The position numbers and the translations under genes are program-made. From assembly GCA_019321725.1 (NCBI GenBank), contig CM033108.1, forward strand, positions 14,588,060 to 14,652,059: a DNA stretch of 64,000 nucleotides, in the 5' to 3' direction. The notes under the pieces were generated by a model. The model worked only from the letters and a program-made list of their open reading frames with translations, did no database searches and had not been told where the DNA came from. Below are positions 48,401-62,252 of this stretch, in pieces. Numbering within the stretch: the first letter of the stretch is position 1; each line of letters opens with the position of its first letter. Origin of the DNA: Paulownia fortunei. Lineage: Eukaryota > Streptophyta > Magnoliopsida > Lamiales > Paulowniaceae.

Positions 48401-51400
48401 TTTAATTATTTTGAATGGTGTATGTTAATTAGATTAGCTATTTATAATATTTGGTATGATTAATTTATTCATTTGAACGGTGTATGTGAATAAATATTTA
48501 TTATTTATTTACAAATATATTCATTATGACTACAAAAAAAATTGTGATTTTAGTTTTAATATGTTATTTAAAATAAATTAAAAATGAGTAAATTTTTTAT
48601 TATTTATTTTTAATCATATTATATAATTTTATTTTGCATAAATTATAATTTAGGGGTTAGTTATATTTAATATGTGAATTTGTGGTTTTAATTATAATTA
48701 TATTCAATATAGCATTTTATTTATTTAAATGGTGGATGTGAAAAATAATATTTACTATTTATTGACAATGTATATATTCAATATAAGTAGTTGATATAAG
48801 ATCATAATTTAGGAAATAAACTTATGTCTATTTTAGAATTTTACAATTTTGTTTAATTTAATATTAGTAAGTTATTGATTTGAATGGTGTACGTAAATTT
48901 CAATTCATCGTATATTTAGATTTTTTTGCTCGATAAGGAAATTTGTACTTCTATTTATAATTATAATTATATTTAATGTAAGTATTTTATTTATTTGAAT
49001 GGTATATGAGAAGAAGTATTTACTCTTTATTTATCATGTTATAGTTTAAAAAATAATTTATATTTTGTACATTTTATTTTGTGATTTAATTTTAAAAAAA
49101 CTCAAATTACAAAGTGTATTTATTTGATCTTGTGATTTTGGTATTTTATTTTAAAAAATAGTATTTTAGTTACATTATAATATAATTATATTTTAATAAT
49201 TTTGAATGGTGTATGTAAATTAGATTAGTTATTTATAATATTTGGTATAAGTAATTTATTCATTTGAACGGTTTATATGAACAAATACTTATTATTTATT
49301 TAAAATATACTCAATAATGACTAAAAATAAAATTGTTAGAATAATAATAATTTATTTAGAATTATATTGAAAATGAGTAGATTTTTTATTATATATTTAT
49401 GATTATATTATATAATTTTATTTTGCATAAATTAGGATTTAGGGTTTAGCTTTATTTCATATGAGAATTTGTGATTTTAATTATAATTATACTCAATATA
49501 GCAATTTATTTATTTAAATGGTGTACGTGAAAAATAATATTTACAATTTATTGACAATGTATATTCTATATAAGTAGTTGATATAAAATCATAATTTAGG
49601 AAAAAACTTATGTCTATTTTAGAATTCTACGATTTTATTTAATTGAATATTAGTAAGTTATTGATTTGAATAGTGTACGTAAATTTCAATTCATCGTATA
49701 TTTAGATTTTTTTGCTCGATAAGGAAATTTGTACTTCTATTTATAATTATAATTATATTTAATGTAAGTATTTTATTTATTTGAATGGTATATGAGAAGA
49801 AGTATTTACTCTTCATTTATCATGTTATAGATTAAAAAATAATTTATATTTTGTACATTTTATTTTGTGATTTATTTTTTAAAAAAAATCAAATTACAAA
49901 GTGTATTCATTTGATCTTGTGATTTTGCTATTTTATTTTAAAAATAGTATTTTAGTTACAATATAATATAATTATATTTTAATAATTTTGAATGGTGTAT
50001 GTAAATTAGATTAGCTATTTATAATATTTGGTATGAGTAATTTATTCATTTGAACGGTGTATGTGAATAAATATTTATTATTTATTTACAAATATATTGA
50101 TTATGACTACAAATAAAATTATGATTTTAGTTTTAATATGTTATTTAAAATTAAATTAAAAATGAGTAATTTTTTATTATTTATTTTTAAACATATTATA
50201 TAATTTTATTTTGCATAAATTATAATTTAGGGTTTAGTTATATTTAATATGAGAATTGTGATTTTCATTATAATTATATTCAATATAGCATTTTATTTAT
50301 TTAAAAGGTGTATGTGAAAAATAATATTTACTATTTATTGACAATGTATATTCAATATAAGTAGTTGATATAAGATCATAATTTAGGATAAAAACTTATG
50401 TCTATTTTAGAATTTTAGAATTTTATTTAATTTAATATTAGTAAGTTATTGATTTGAATGGTGCACGTAAATTTCAATTCATCGTATATTTAGGAATTTG
50501 TTCGATAAGGAAATTTGTAATTCTGTTTATAATTATAATTATATTTAATATAAATATTTTATTTATTTGAATGGTATATGAGAAGAAGTATTTACTATTT
50601 ATTTATCATGTTATAGTTTAAAAAATAATTTATATTTTGTATACTTTATTTTGTGATTTAATTTTTAAAAAAAATTAAATTACAAATTGTTTTCAATTGA
50701 TCCTGCGATTTTATTATCTTATTTTAAAAAAATAGTATTTTAATTACATTATAATATAATTATAGTTTCGTAATTTTGAATGGTGCATGTAAATTATATT
50801 AGTTATTTACAATATTTGATATGAGTAATTTATTGATTTGAACGGTTAACGGGAACAAATATTTATTATTTATTTACAAATATATTCATTATGACTACAA
50901 ATAAAATTGTGATTTTAGTTTTAATATTTTATTTAGAATTAAATTAAAAATGACTAAATTTTTTATTATTTATTTATATAATCATATTATATAATTTTAT
51001 TTTGCATAAATTATAATTTAGGGGTTAGTCATATTTAATATGAGAATTTGTGATTTTAATTATAATTATATTCAATATAGAATTTTATTTATTTAAATGG
51101 TGGATGTGAAAAATAATATTTACTATTTATTGACAATGTATATTCAATATAAGTAGTTGATATAAGATCATAATTTAGGAAAAAACTTATGTCTATTTTA
51201 GAATTTTAGAATTTTATTTAATTGAATATTAGTAAGTTATTGATTTGAATGGTGTACGTAAATTTCAATTCATCGTATATTTAGGAATTTGTTCGATAAG
51301 GAAATTTGTAATTCTGTTTATAATTATAATTATATTTAATATAAATATTTTATTTATTTGAATGGAATATGACAAGAAGTATTTACTATTTATTTATCAT

Positions 51401-52198
51401 GTTATAGTTTAAAAAATAATTTATATTTTGTACATTTTTTGTGATTTATTTTTTAAAAAAACTCAAATTACAAAGTGTATTCATTGATCTTGGATTTTGC
51501 TATTTTATTTTTAAAAAAATAGTATTTTAGTTACAATATAATATAATTATATTTTAATTATTTTGAATGGTGTATGTAAATTAGATTAGCTATTTATAAT
51601 ATTTGGTATGATTAATTTATTCATTTGAACGGTGTATGTGAATAAATATTATTATTTATTTACAAATATATTCATTATGACTACAAAAAAAATTGTGATT
51701 TTAGTTTTAATATGTTATTTAAAATTAAATTAAAAATTAGTAAATTTTTTATTATTTATTTTTAATCATATTATATAATTTTATTTTGCATAAATTATAA
51801 TTTAGGGGTTAGTTAATATTTAATATGAGAATTTGTGGTTTTAATTATAATTATATTCAATATAGCATTTTATTTATTTAAATGGTGGATGTCAAAAATA
51901 ATATTTACTATTTATTGACAATGTATATATTCAATATAAGTAGTTGATATAAGATCATAATTTAGGAAATAAACTTATGTCTATTTTAGAATTTTAGAAT
52001 TTTTTTTAATTTAATAGTAGTAAGTTATTGATTTGAATTGTGTACGTAAATTTCAATTCATCGTATATTTAGATTTTTTTGCTCGATAAGGAAATTTGTA
52101 CTTCTATTTATAATTATAATTATATTTAATGTAAGTATTTTATTTATTTGAATGGTATATGAGAAGAAGTATTTACTCTTTATTTATCATGTTATAGT
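42491..52198 (+). repeat. Satellite family B, about 790-bp monomers, 13 copies
   Basis: The marker 'tttaggattttgttcgataa' (and variants) begins at 42604, 43393, 44183, 44974, 45764, 46552, 47341, 48126, 48915, 49701, 50489, 51280 and 52068: twelve spacings of 785-791 bases. Variant classes repeat with a five-monomer step: 46552/50489, 47341/51280 and 48126/52068 share the same marker variant, and 'ttgttttcaattgatcctgc' occurs only at 46751 and 50687, 3936 apart. Most monomers carry one telomere-like 'tttagggttta' or 'tttaggggtta'. Frames inside, such as 42613-42885, are low complexity and not genes. Confidence 0.93.
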
Positions 52199-52298
52199 NN
52201 NNNNNNNNNNNNNNNNNNNNNNNNNNNNNNNNNNNNNNNNNNNNNNNNNNNNNNNNNNNNNNNNNNNNNNNNNNNNNNNNNNNNNNNNNNNNNNNNNN
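52199..52298. other. Assembly gap (100 N)
   Basis: Exactly 100 N, a conventional placeholder for a gap of unknown size. Repeat orientation changes across it. Confidence 0.99.
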
Positions 52299-54203
52299 TA
52301 AAAAGAATTGGAATTTTTCCTATCGAATAAAATCCGAAATAGATGATGAATCGAAATTTACGTACACCATTCAAATCAATAACTTACTAGTATTAAATTA
52401 AATAAAATCGTAAAATTATAAAATAGACAGGTTTACTTCCTAAATTATGGTCTGTATCAACTACTTATACAGAATATGCATTGTCAATAAATAGTAAATT
52501 TTATTTTTCACGTACACCATTTAAATAAATAAAATACTTATTGAATACAATTATAATTAAAATCACAAATTCTCATGTTAAATATAACCAAACCGTAAAT
52601 CATAATTTATGCAAAAGAAATTATATTATATGATTAAAAATAAATAATAAAAAATTTACTCATTTTTAATTTAATTCTAAATAAAATATTAAAACTAAAA
52701 TCACAATTTTATTTGTAGTCATATTGAATATATTTGAAAATAAATAATAAATTTATACTCACATACACCGTTCAAATGAATAAATTACTCATACGAAATA
52801 TTATAAATAACTAATCTAATTTACATACACCATTCAAAATTATGAAACTATAATTATATTATAATAATGTAACTAAAATACTATTTTTTGAAATAAAATA
52901 ATAAAATCACAAGATCAAATGAATACACATCATAATTTGAGTCTTTTTAAAAATTAAATCACAAAATAAAATATAAAAAATATAAATTTATTTTTTAAAT
53001 AGTAACATGATAAATAAATAGTAAATACTTTTTCTCATATACCATTCAAATAAATTAAGTACTTATATTAAATATAATTATAATTATGAAAAGAATTAGA
53101 ATTTTTCTTATCGAACAAAATCCTAACTACACGATGAATCAAAATTTACGTACACCATTTAAATCAATAACATACTAGTGTTAAATTAAATAAAATCTTA
53201 AAATTCTAAAAATAGGCAGGTTTATTTCCTAAATTATGATCTGCATCAACTAATTACACAGAATATACATTGTCAATAAATAGTAAATATTACTTTTCAC
53301 GTACACCATTTAAATAAATAAAATGCTATATTGAATACAATTTTAATTAAAATCACAAATTCTCATATTAAATATAACTAAACCCTAAATCATAATTTAT
53401 ACAATATAAAATTATATAATATTGCTATAAATAAATAATAAAAAATCTACTCATTTTTAATATAATTCTAAATAAAATATTAAAATTCCAAAATCACAAT
53501 TTTATTTGTTAGTCATATTGAAAATATTTGAAAATAAATGATAAATATTTGTTCACATAAACCGTTCAAATCAGTAAATTACTCATATCGAATATTATAA
53601 ATAACTAATCTAATTTACTTACACCATTCAAAATTAGGACCCTATGACTGTATTATAATGTAACTAAAACACTATTTTTTAAAATAAAATATTAAAATCA
53701 CAACATCAAATGAATACCCATTGTAATTTGAGTTTTTTTAAAAAATAAATCACAAAATAAAATATAAAATTATTTTTTAAATAGTAACATGATAAATAAA
53801 TAGTAAATACTTTTTCTCATGTACCATTCAAATAAATTAAATACTTATATCAAATATAATTATAATTATAAAAAGAATTGGAATTTTTCCTATCGAATAA
53901 AATCCGAAATAGATGATGAATCGAAATTTACGTACACCATTCAAATCAATAACTTATTAGTATTAAATTAAATAAAATCGTAAAATTATAAAATAGACAG
54001 GTTTACTTCCTAAATTATGGTCTGTATCAACTACTTATACAGAATATGCATTGTCAATAAATAGTAAATTTTATTTTTCACGTACACCATTTAAATAAAT
54101 AAAATACTTTATTGAATACAATTATAATTAAAATCACAAATTCTCATGTTAAATATAACCAAACCATAAATCATAATTTATGCAAAATAAATTAAATTAT
54201 ATA
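52299..54203 (-). repeat. Satellite family B, inverted array, distinct subfamily
   Basis: The same monomer as 42491-52198 but on the minus strand. Markers 'gaatttttcctatcgaataa' (and a variant) begin at 52311, 53099 and 53881, spacings 788 and 782. The copies at 52311 and 53881 are almost identical to each other while the middle one differs, so the local unit is a dimer of 1570 bases. The variant 'agacaggtttacttcctaaa' here differs from the forward array, so this is a separate subfamily. Homology ends near 54203. Confidence 0.88.
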
Positions 54204-54610
54204 TTGGGAGTGAGAAAGAAATTTTAAAATAATTCTGCAAATAATGAAGGAAAAAAATTTTAATTTGCGGACTTAAAAAGTAAAATTTGAAGTCAAAAGA
54301 TTCTTGTAACAAATTACTGGATCGATAGCCCTTTGAGGTTTCATTAATGAATTTTGTTTTAAGAGCTCATGACTTCTCAAATTGTTGGTGGGATAATTCC
54401 AATTTTCGTAATCTAGTTAGGTAATTGAAGGCATTATTTCAAATTAATTAGATGTTGATCCACTTTTGTTTCAATTCAATGACTAAAGCCTTATATAATA
54501 TTAATTGTTAATCTTATTTAATTGATTCTTATATGCATTACAACAATAGAAGATTATATAAGTAATTTTATAATTAATGGGTACGTATATAATAAGCAAG
54601 AAACCCAGTG
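54204..54610. other. Unique spacer between satellites B and A
   Basis: About 400 bases that match neither satellite. It contains 'ttactggatcgatagccctt' near 54315. No coding signal or transposon ends seen. Confidence 0.6.
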
Positions 54611-57600
54611 CCATGTAAATATTTGTATTTTTAAATTATTGTGCTTGTAAAACTTTGTATACATAATTAAATTAAATTACACAAAATAAAGAAAAATATT
54701 TACTTCATAAAATCTTTTAAATCTATTAATTTGTCTGAAACAATAATACAAAATAATACAAAATGGAAAAGTACTCCTATTACTCTTTCTTTCAATTTTT
54801 TAGTTATTTTTAAACTTTGTATTTGTAGTTAAAAGGCATGCTTGTGCGATAAAATCCTTTACAAATAATTGTTTTAAATTTATGATACTTTAATTTTTTT
54901 AATTATAATAGATCAATATTTTAAAGTTAATTTAATTATATATTTCAACCATATACTATCTAAGAAAATAAAATATATTTTCTTTAAATTATTCAATACA
55001 TATTAAGGAATTAAAATATATTTAACTTTAAAGCATTATATGCAACTTATTTATTTTCGTATTTAGTTCGCACTTCTTTTTTTTTTTTTTACATCAGTAA
55101 CTTTTTATTATTTTATATTTTTGTATTATTGTGCTGGTAAGATTTTCTACATACCTTTAAATTAAATGTTATATAATGAAGAAAAACCTTTAAATTCACT
55201 TTTAAAATTGAATTATGCACTTTAGTTATTCTAAATAACAATGATAATAAATAAAAAGACAAAAAAAATACGTATTTATTAGATTTTAGAATTTTAGAAT
55301 ATTTAGATATAGTTTATTTACAGCAAATAAAAACTTTTTAATCCTATCCCAAACGAACTGACATAGATATACTTTAAATATATTCGTTACATATTATTAT
55401 TTTTGTAATTAATTGATTCTATTTTATTGATTTTAAAATTTTCAAAAATTTATATTTGGAGTATTTTGCGAGTAAACTTCATTATATACATTTAAATTAT
55501 ATTGTGTACATATTATAGTTATTGTGCTACTAATTTGATTTATACATTTAAATTAAATAGCGTAAAATAAAGAAAACCTCTAATTATACTTTTGATATTA
55601 ATGTATAGTATTTAGTTATTCATAATAGAAACGATTTAATACTATCGATTAAAATATATTTACTTTTGATTTATTAGAATACAAATTATTTATTTAAATT
55701 TAACTTTTATTTCTTTTTTATTCAATTTATTTATTTTAAAATATTTCTATTTTTGAGGAGTTGTGCTTGTAAAATTTAGTTTGCACTTTTAAATTAAATT
55801 TCATAAAATATAGAAAAACCTTTAGTAATTATACTTTCAAAATTAAACTATTTTAATTATTTCTAGGCCAACATTCTAAAGTGAAAATAAATTATTTATT
55901 TCAACTAAATACTATTTAAGGAACAAAAATGTATTTACTTTTAAAATATTCAATACGTATAATGTATTTCTATATTTAATTTATATTGTATTTTTATTTT
56001 CCAAATAAAATTAATTTAATCCGCTATAACTAGCACACTTTGGAATTTAGAGAAATATTTTAATTTTTCTAAGACTTATATCCTAAAGTTAAATTAGTTG
56101 TATGTTTCAACTAAATACTATCTAAGAAATTAAATATATTTTCTTTCAAATTATTCAAAACAATCTTTTTAACTTTTCAATAAATTTATAATTGATTTTA
56201 TTTTTTTGTGATTTTAAAGGTTTATATTTTTTATTTATTATGCTAATAGGATTCAGTATATATACTTTTAAATTAAATGTCAAAAAATATAGAAAAATAT
56301 TTAATCATATTATTAAAACTATGTGAACTTTAGTTATTTTATATAATAAACTATTTATTACTATCTAAGGAATTAAAATTTATTTTCTTTTAAAATATTT
56401 ATTACATCTTATTTATTTATGTTTTTAATTTTGATTGCATTTTATTAGATTTTAAAATTTTAAAATATTTGTATTTTTAAGTTATTGTGCTTGTAAAACT
56501 TTGTATATATAATTAAATTAAATTCCACAACATAAGGAAAAATATTTAATTCAAAAAAATCTTTTAAATCTATTAATTTGTCTGAAAAATAATACAAAAT
56601 AATACAAAATGGAAAAGTACTCCTATTACTCTTTCTTTCAATTTTTTAGTTATGTTTATACTTTGTATTTGCAGTTAAAAGGCATGCTTGTGCGATAAAA
56701 TCCTTTACAAATAATTATTTTAAATTTATGATACTTTAATTTTTTTAATTATAATAGATCAATATTTTAAAGTTAATTTAATTATATATTTCAACCATAT
56801 ACTATCTAAGAAAATAAAATATATTTTCTTTAAATTATTCAATACATATTAAGGAATTAAAATATATTTAACTTTAAAGCATTATATGCAACTTATTTAT
56901 TTTTGTATTTAGTTCGCACTTCCTGTTTTTTTACATCTGTAACTTTTTATTATTTTATATTTTTGTATTATTGTGCTCGTAAGATTTTCCACACACTTTT
57001 AAATTAAATATTATATAATGAAGAAAAACGTTCAAATTCACTTTTAAAATTGAATTATGCACTTTAGTTATTCTAAATAACAATGATAATAAATGAAAAG
57101 ACAAAAAAATTACATCTTTATTAGATTTTAGAATTTTAGAATATTTATATATAGTTTAGTTACACTAAATAAAAATTATTTAATGTTATCCCAAACGAAC
57201 TGACTTAGATATACTTTAAATATATTTGTTACGTATTATTTATTTCTGTAATTAATTGATTCTATTATTTAGATTTTAAAATTTTTAAAAATTTATATTT
57301 GGAGTATTTGTGCGAGTAAACTTCATTATATACATTTAAATTATATTGCGTTTATATTTGAGTTATTGTACTAGTAAAATTTAGTATATACATTTAAATT
57401 AAATAGCGTCAAGTAAAGAAAACTTTTAATTATACTTTTGACATTAATGTATATTTCTATTTTTGAGTTGTTGTGCTTGTAAAATTTAGTTTGTACTTTT
57501 AAATTAAATTTTATAAAAATAGAAAAACCTTTAGTAATTATATTTTCAAAAATTAAAATATTTTAATTATTTCTAGGCCAATATTCTAAAGTGAAAATAA

Positions 57601-60600
57601 ATTATTTATTTTAACTAAATACTATTTAAGGAACTAAAATATATTTACTTTTAAAATATTCAATACGTATAATGTATTTTTATATTTAATTTACATTGTA
57701 TTTTTGTTTTCTAAATAAAATTAATTTAATCTACTATAACAATCACACTTTTGAATTTTGAGAAATATTTTAATTTTTCTAAGACCTATATCCTAAAGTT
57801 ATATTAATTGTATGTTTCAACTAAATCCTATCTAAGAAATTAAATATATTTTCTTTCAAATTATTCAAAACAATTTTTTTAACTTTTCAATAAATTTATA
57901 ATTGTTTTTATTTTTTTGTGATTTTAAAGGTTTATATTTTTTATTTATTATGCTAATAGGATTCCGTATATATACTTTTAAATTAAATGTCAAAAAATAT
58001 AGAAAAATATTTAATCATATTATTAAAACTAAAATGTGAACTTTAGTTATTTTATATAATAAACTATTTATGACTATCTAAGGAATTAAAATTTATTTAC
58101 TTTTAAAATATTTATTATATCTTATTTATTTATGTTTTTAATTTTGATTGCATTTTATTAGATTTTAAAATTTTAAAATATTTGTATTTTTAAGTTATTG
58201 TGCTTGTAAAACTTTGTATATATAATTAAATTAAATCCCACAAAATAAAAAAGAATATTTAATTCAAAAAATCTTTTAAATCTGTTAATTTGTCTAAAAC
58301 AATAATAAAAATAATACAAAATGAAAAAGTACTCCTATTACTCTTTCTTTCAAATTTTTAGTTATGTTTAAACTTTGTATTTATATTTAAAAGTCATGCT
58401 AGTGCGATAAAATCCTTTAGCAATAATACTTTTAAATTTATGATATTTTAATTTTTTTAATTATTATAGATTAATATTTTAAAGTTAATTTAATTATATA
58501 TTTCAACCATATACTATCTAAGAAAATAAAATATATTTTCTTTAAATTATTCAATACATATTAAGGAATTAAAATATATTTAACTTTAACGCATTCAATA
58601 CACCTTATTTATTTTCATATTTAGTTCGCACTTCCTTTTTTTTTACATCTATAACTTTTTATTATTTTATATTTTTGTATTATTGTGCTAGTAAGATTTT
58701 TAACATACTTTTAAATTAAATGTTAAATAATGAAGAAAAATCTTTAATTCCACTTTTAAAATTGAATTATGCACTTTAGCTATTCTCAATAACAATGATA
58801 ATAAATAAAAAGACAAAACAATTACGTCTTTATTAGATTTTAGAATTTTAGAATTTTAGAATATTTATATATAGTTTAGTTATACTAAATAAAAACTATT
58901 TAATGCTATCCCAAAGGAACTGAAATAGATATACTTTAAATATATTTGTTGCGTATTATTTATTTCTGTAATTAATTGATTCTATTATTTAGATTTTAAA
59001 ATTTTTAAAAATTTATATTTGGAGTTATTTGTTCGAGTAAACTTCATTATATACATTTAAATTATATTGTGTATATATTTAGAGTTATTGTGATAGTAAA
59101 ATTTAATTTATACATTTAAATTAAGTAGCGTAAAATAAAGAAAACCTTTAATTATACTTTTGAGATTAATGTGTAGTATTTAGTTATTCATAATAGAAAC
59201 GATTTAATACTATCGATTAAAATATATTTACTTTTGAAATATTAGAATACAAATTATTTATTTAAATTTAACTTTTATTGGCTTTTTATTCAATTTATTT
59301 ATTTTTTAAATATTTCTATTTTTGAGTTGTGCTTGTAAAATTTAGTTTGCACTTTTAAATTAAATTTCATAAAATATAGAAAAACCTTTAGTAATTATAC
59401 TTTCAAAATTAAACTATATTAATTATTTCTAGGCCAATATTCTAAAGTGAAAATAAATTATTTATTTCAACTCAATACTATTTAACGAACTAAAATATAT
59501 TTACTTTTAAAATATTCAATACGTATAATGTATTTCTATATTTAATTTATATTGCATTTTTATTTTCTAAATAAAATTAATTTAATCCGCTATAACAACA
59601 ACACCTTGGAATTTAGAGAAATATTTTAATTTTTCTAAGACTTATATCCTAAACTTAAAGTAATTGTATGTTTCAACTAAATACTATCTAAGAAATTAAA
59701 TATATTTTCTTTCAAATTATTCAAAACAATTTTTTTAACTTTTCAATAAATTTATAATTGTTTTTATTTTTTTGTGATTTTAAAGGTTTATATTTTTTAT
59801 TATTATGCTAATAGGATTCAGTATATATACTTTTAAATTAAATGTCAAAAAATATAGAAAAATATTTAATCATATTATTAAAACTAAAATGTGAACTTTA
59901 GTTATTTTATATAATAAACTATTTATGACTATCTAAGGAATTAAAATTTATTTACTTTTAAAATATTTATTACATCTTATTTATTTATGTTTTTAATTTT
60001 GATTGCATTTTATTAGATTTTAAAATTTTAAAATATTTGTATTTTTAAGTTATTGTGCTTGTAAAACTTTGTATATATAATTAAATTAAATCCCACAAAA
60101 TAAAAAAGAATATTTAATTCAAAAAATCTTTTAAATCTGTTAATTTGTCTGAAACAATAATAAAAAATAATACAAAATGAAAAAGTACTCCTATTACTCT
60201 TTCTTTCAAATTTTTAGTTATGTTTAAACTTTGTATTTGTATTTAAAAGTCATGCTAGTGCGATAAAATCCTTTACCAATAATACTTTTAAATTTATGAT
60301 ATTTTAATTTTTTTAATTATTATAGATTAATATTTTAAAGTTAATTTAATTATATATTTCAACCATATACTATCTAAGAAAATAAAATATTTTTCTTTAA
60401 ATTATTCAATACATATTAAGGAATTAAAATATATTTAACTTTAACGCATTCAATACACCTTATTTATTTTCATATTTAGTTCGCACTTCCTTTTTTTTTA
60501 CATCTATAACTTTTTATTATTTTAGTATTATTGTGCTAGTAAGATTTTTAACATACTTTTAAATTAAATGTTAAATAATGAAGAAAAACCTTTAATTCCA

Positions 60601-60962
60601 CTTTTAAAATTGAATTATGCACTTTAACTATTCTCAATAACAATGATAATAAATAAAAAGACAAAACAATTACGTCTTTATTAGATTTTAGAATTTTAGA
60701 ATTTTAGAATATTTATATATAGTTTAGTTATACTAAATAAAAACTATTTAATGCTATCCCAAAGGAACTGAAATAGATATACTTTAAATATATTTGTTAC
60801 GTATTATTTATTTCTGTAATTAATTGATTCTATTTTTTAGATTTTAAAATTTTTAAAAATTTATATTTGGAGTTATTTGTGCGAGTAAACTTTATTATAT
60901 ACATTTAAATTATATTGTGTATATATTTGGAGTTATTGTGATAGTAAAATTTAGTTTATACA
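54611..60962 (+). repeat. Satellite family A, second array (about 3.5 units)
   Basis: Same family and orientation as 37019-42490. The marker 'ttgcacttttaaattaaatt' (or variant) is at 55781, 57491 and 59347: spacings 1710 and 1856. An independent marker 'cttgtaaaactttgtatata' is at about 54647, 56482, 58202 and 60058. The unit around 57430 lacks about 146 bases present in its neighbours. The last two units are nearly identical. The array is cut at 60961-60963 by the gypsy element. Confidence 0.88.
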
Positions 60963-62252
60963 TTATGGGGACGACCCATCCGCACAACTCACACTAATAT
61001 GCATGGCACTAGAGATACAGGACAACAGGTAGTTGGAGCTGACAATCAAGCAAATAGACCACGTCATGCTAACAGAGTTGGTGGACAGCAGAGGGTCGAT
61101 GGGAATTAACCAAATGGATGGTAGTGTCGTAAGTGGTGAAAATCTCATCCAAAATGAGCAAATAGGAGTGGTCAATCTACTAAAAAATGTGATTGGAGCT
61201 ATTCAAAATGGACAAAGTCAGGGTGACAAATTTGAAAAATTGACTAGGACTAATCTACCTACCTTTTAGTGTCTATCAGAGGCTAATGAGGCTGAGGGAT
61301 GGATTACCAACTTGGAAAAGATCTTTAGGAGATTAGATTGCAATGATCTACAGAAAATCTCTTATGCTACCTACACGCTGAAGGGAGAAGCATATGAATG
61401 GTAGAGGAGTCAGAGATGGAACCAACTACTTGGAAAGAATTCTAGGATTTATTCTATGAAAGGTTTTTTCCTGAAAGTGTACGTGACCAAAAGGAGACCG
61501 AGTTTCTTAACTTAAAGCAATGAGATATGAATGTAGTAGAGTATCAAGCCAAGTTTGCATCACTATGTCGTTTAACTTCTTACTATGTGGAGAATAAGGC
61601 TTGAAAGGCTAAGAAATTTTTGATGGGCTTAAGGACAGAGATTTGTGTACCATTGTCCGCTCAAACCTTAACCACCTACACGATGATTGTCAATAAGGCT
61701 GTTGATGTTGAATTAGAGTTAGGAGACCAACAACCAAAAGAAGCCAAAAGAGATAGATCTATTAACTTCCAAGCAAACCAAGTCCCTAATAAGTAACCTA
61801 GAAAGGAAAGCTTCCAAGAAAAGCAATCAGGAGAGCAACAAAGAGGAGAAAATGGGTGTGGAAGGTGCAGAATGATTAATATAGATGGAAATTACCCTAA
61901 GAGAGATGGAGCTTGTTACGAGTGTGGTCAGCATGGCCATCGTGTTGCGTCTTATCATAACAAGAGGTAGAATAATCTATGCCCTCGATGTGGGCGACCA
62001 CATGGTGAGAGTGATTATTTGTGGTATACTTGAGGATGCTTTGAGTGTGGCCAACTGAGTCATAGGGTAGCTTTTTGTCCAAATAAAAGGAATAATAAGA
62101 TGGGTCATCAGTTTTGGAAAAATCAAGCAAGCCAAGTTAATTATATCCCAACGGCTGGACAAAACAAAGGTGGGAATCAGAGACCACAAATGCAAGGAAA
62201 AATATATCCTTTTACTCAACAAGATGCTCATAACTCTAATAAGGTGATGACA
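60963..62252 (+). pseudogene. Gypsy gag with zinc knuckles (decayed)
   Basis: The N-terminal part near 60963 reads WGRPIRTTHTNMHGTRDTGQ in one frame. The frame at 61033-61269 overlaps; after it come EANEAEGWITNLEKIFRRLD and DLQKISYATYTLKGEAYEW, the retrotrans_gag capsid core (normally W.....W...). The nucleocapsid end has CYECGQHGHRVAS (from 61914), CPRCGRPHGESDY (from 61980) and CFECGQLSHRVAFC (from 62037). The third is a complete CCHC knuckle and the first has lost its last Cys. Many stops and shifts. Confidence 0.85.

Noticed and set aside
52192..52374. 60-residue minus-strand frame spanning the gap
   Set aside because: Runs through the N stretch and satellite DNA; an artefact.
42491..54203. 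Possible CRISPR-like array
   Set aside because: Units are about 790 bp with continuous homology and no spacers, in plant nuclear DNA; this is satellite DNA.
61897..62231. Two overlapping minus-strand frames opposite gypsy gag
   Set aside because: Antisense shadows of the zinc-knuckle region on the plus strand.
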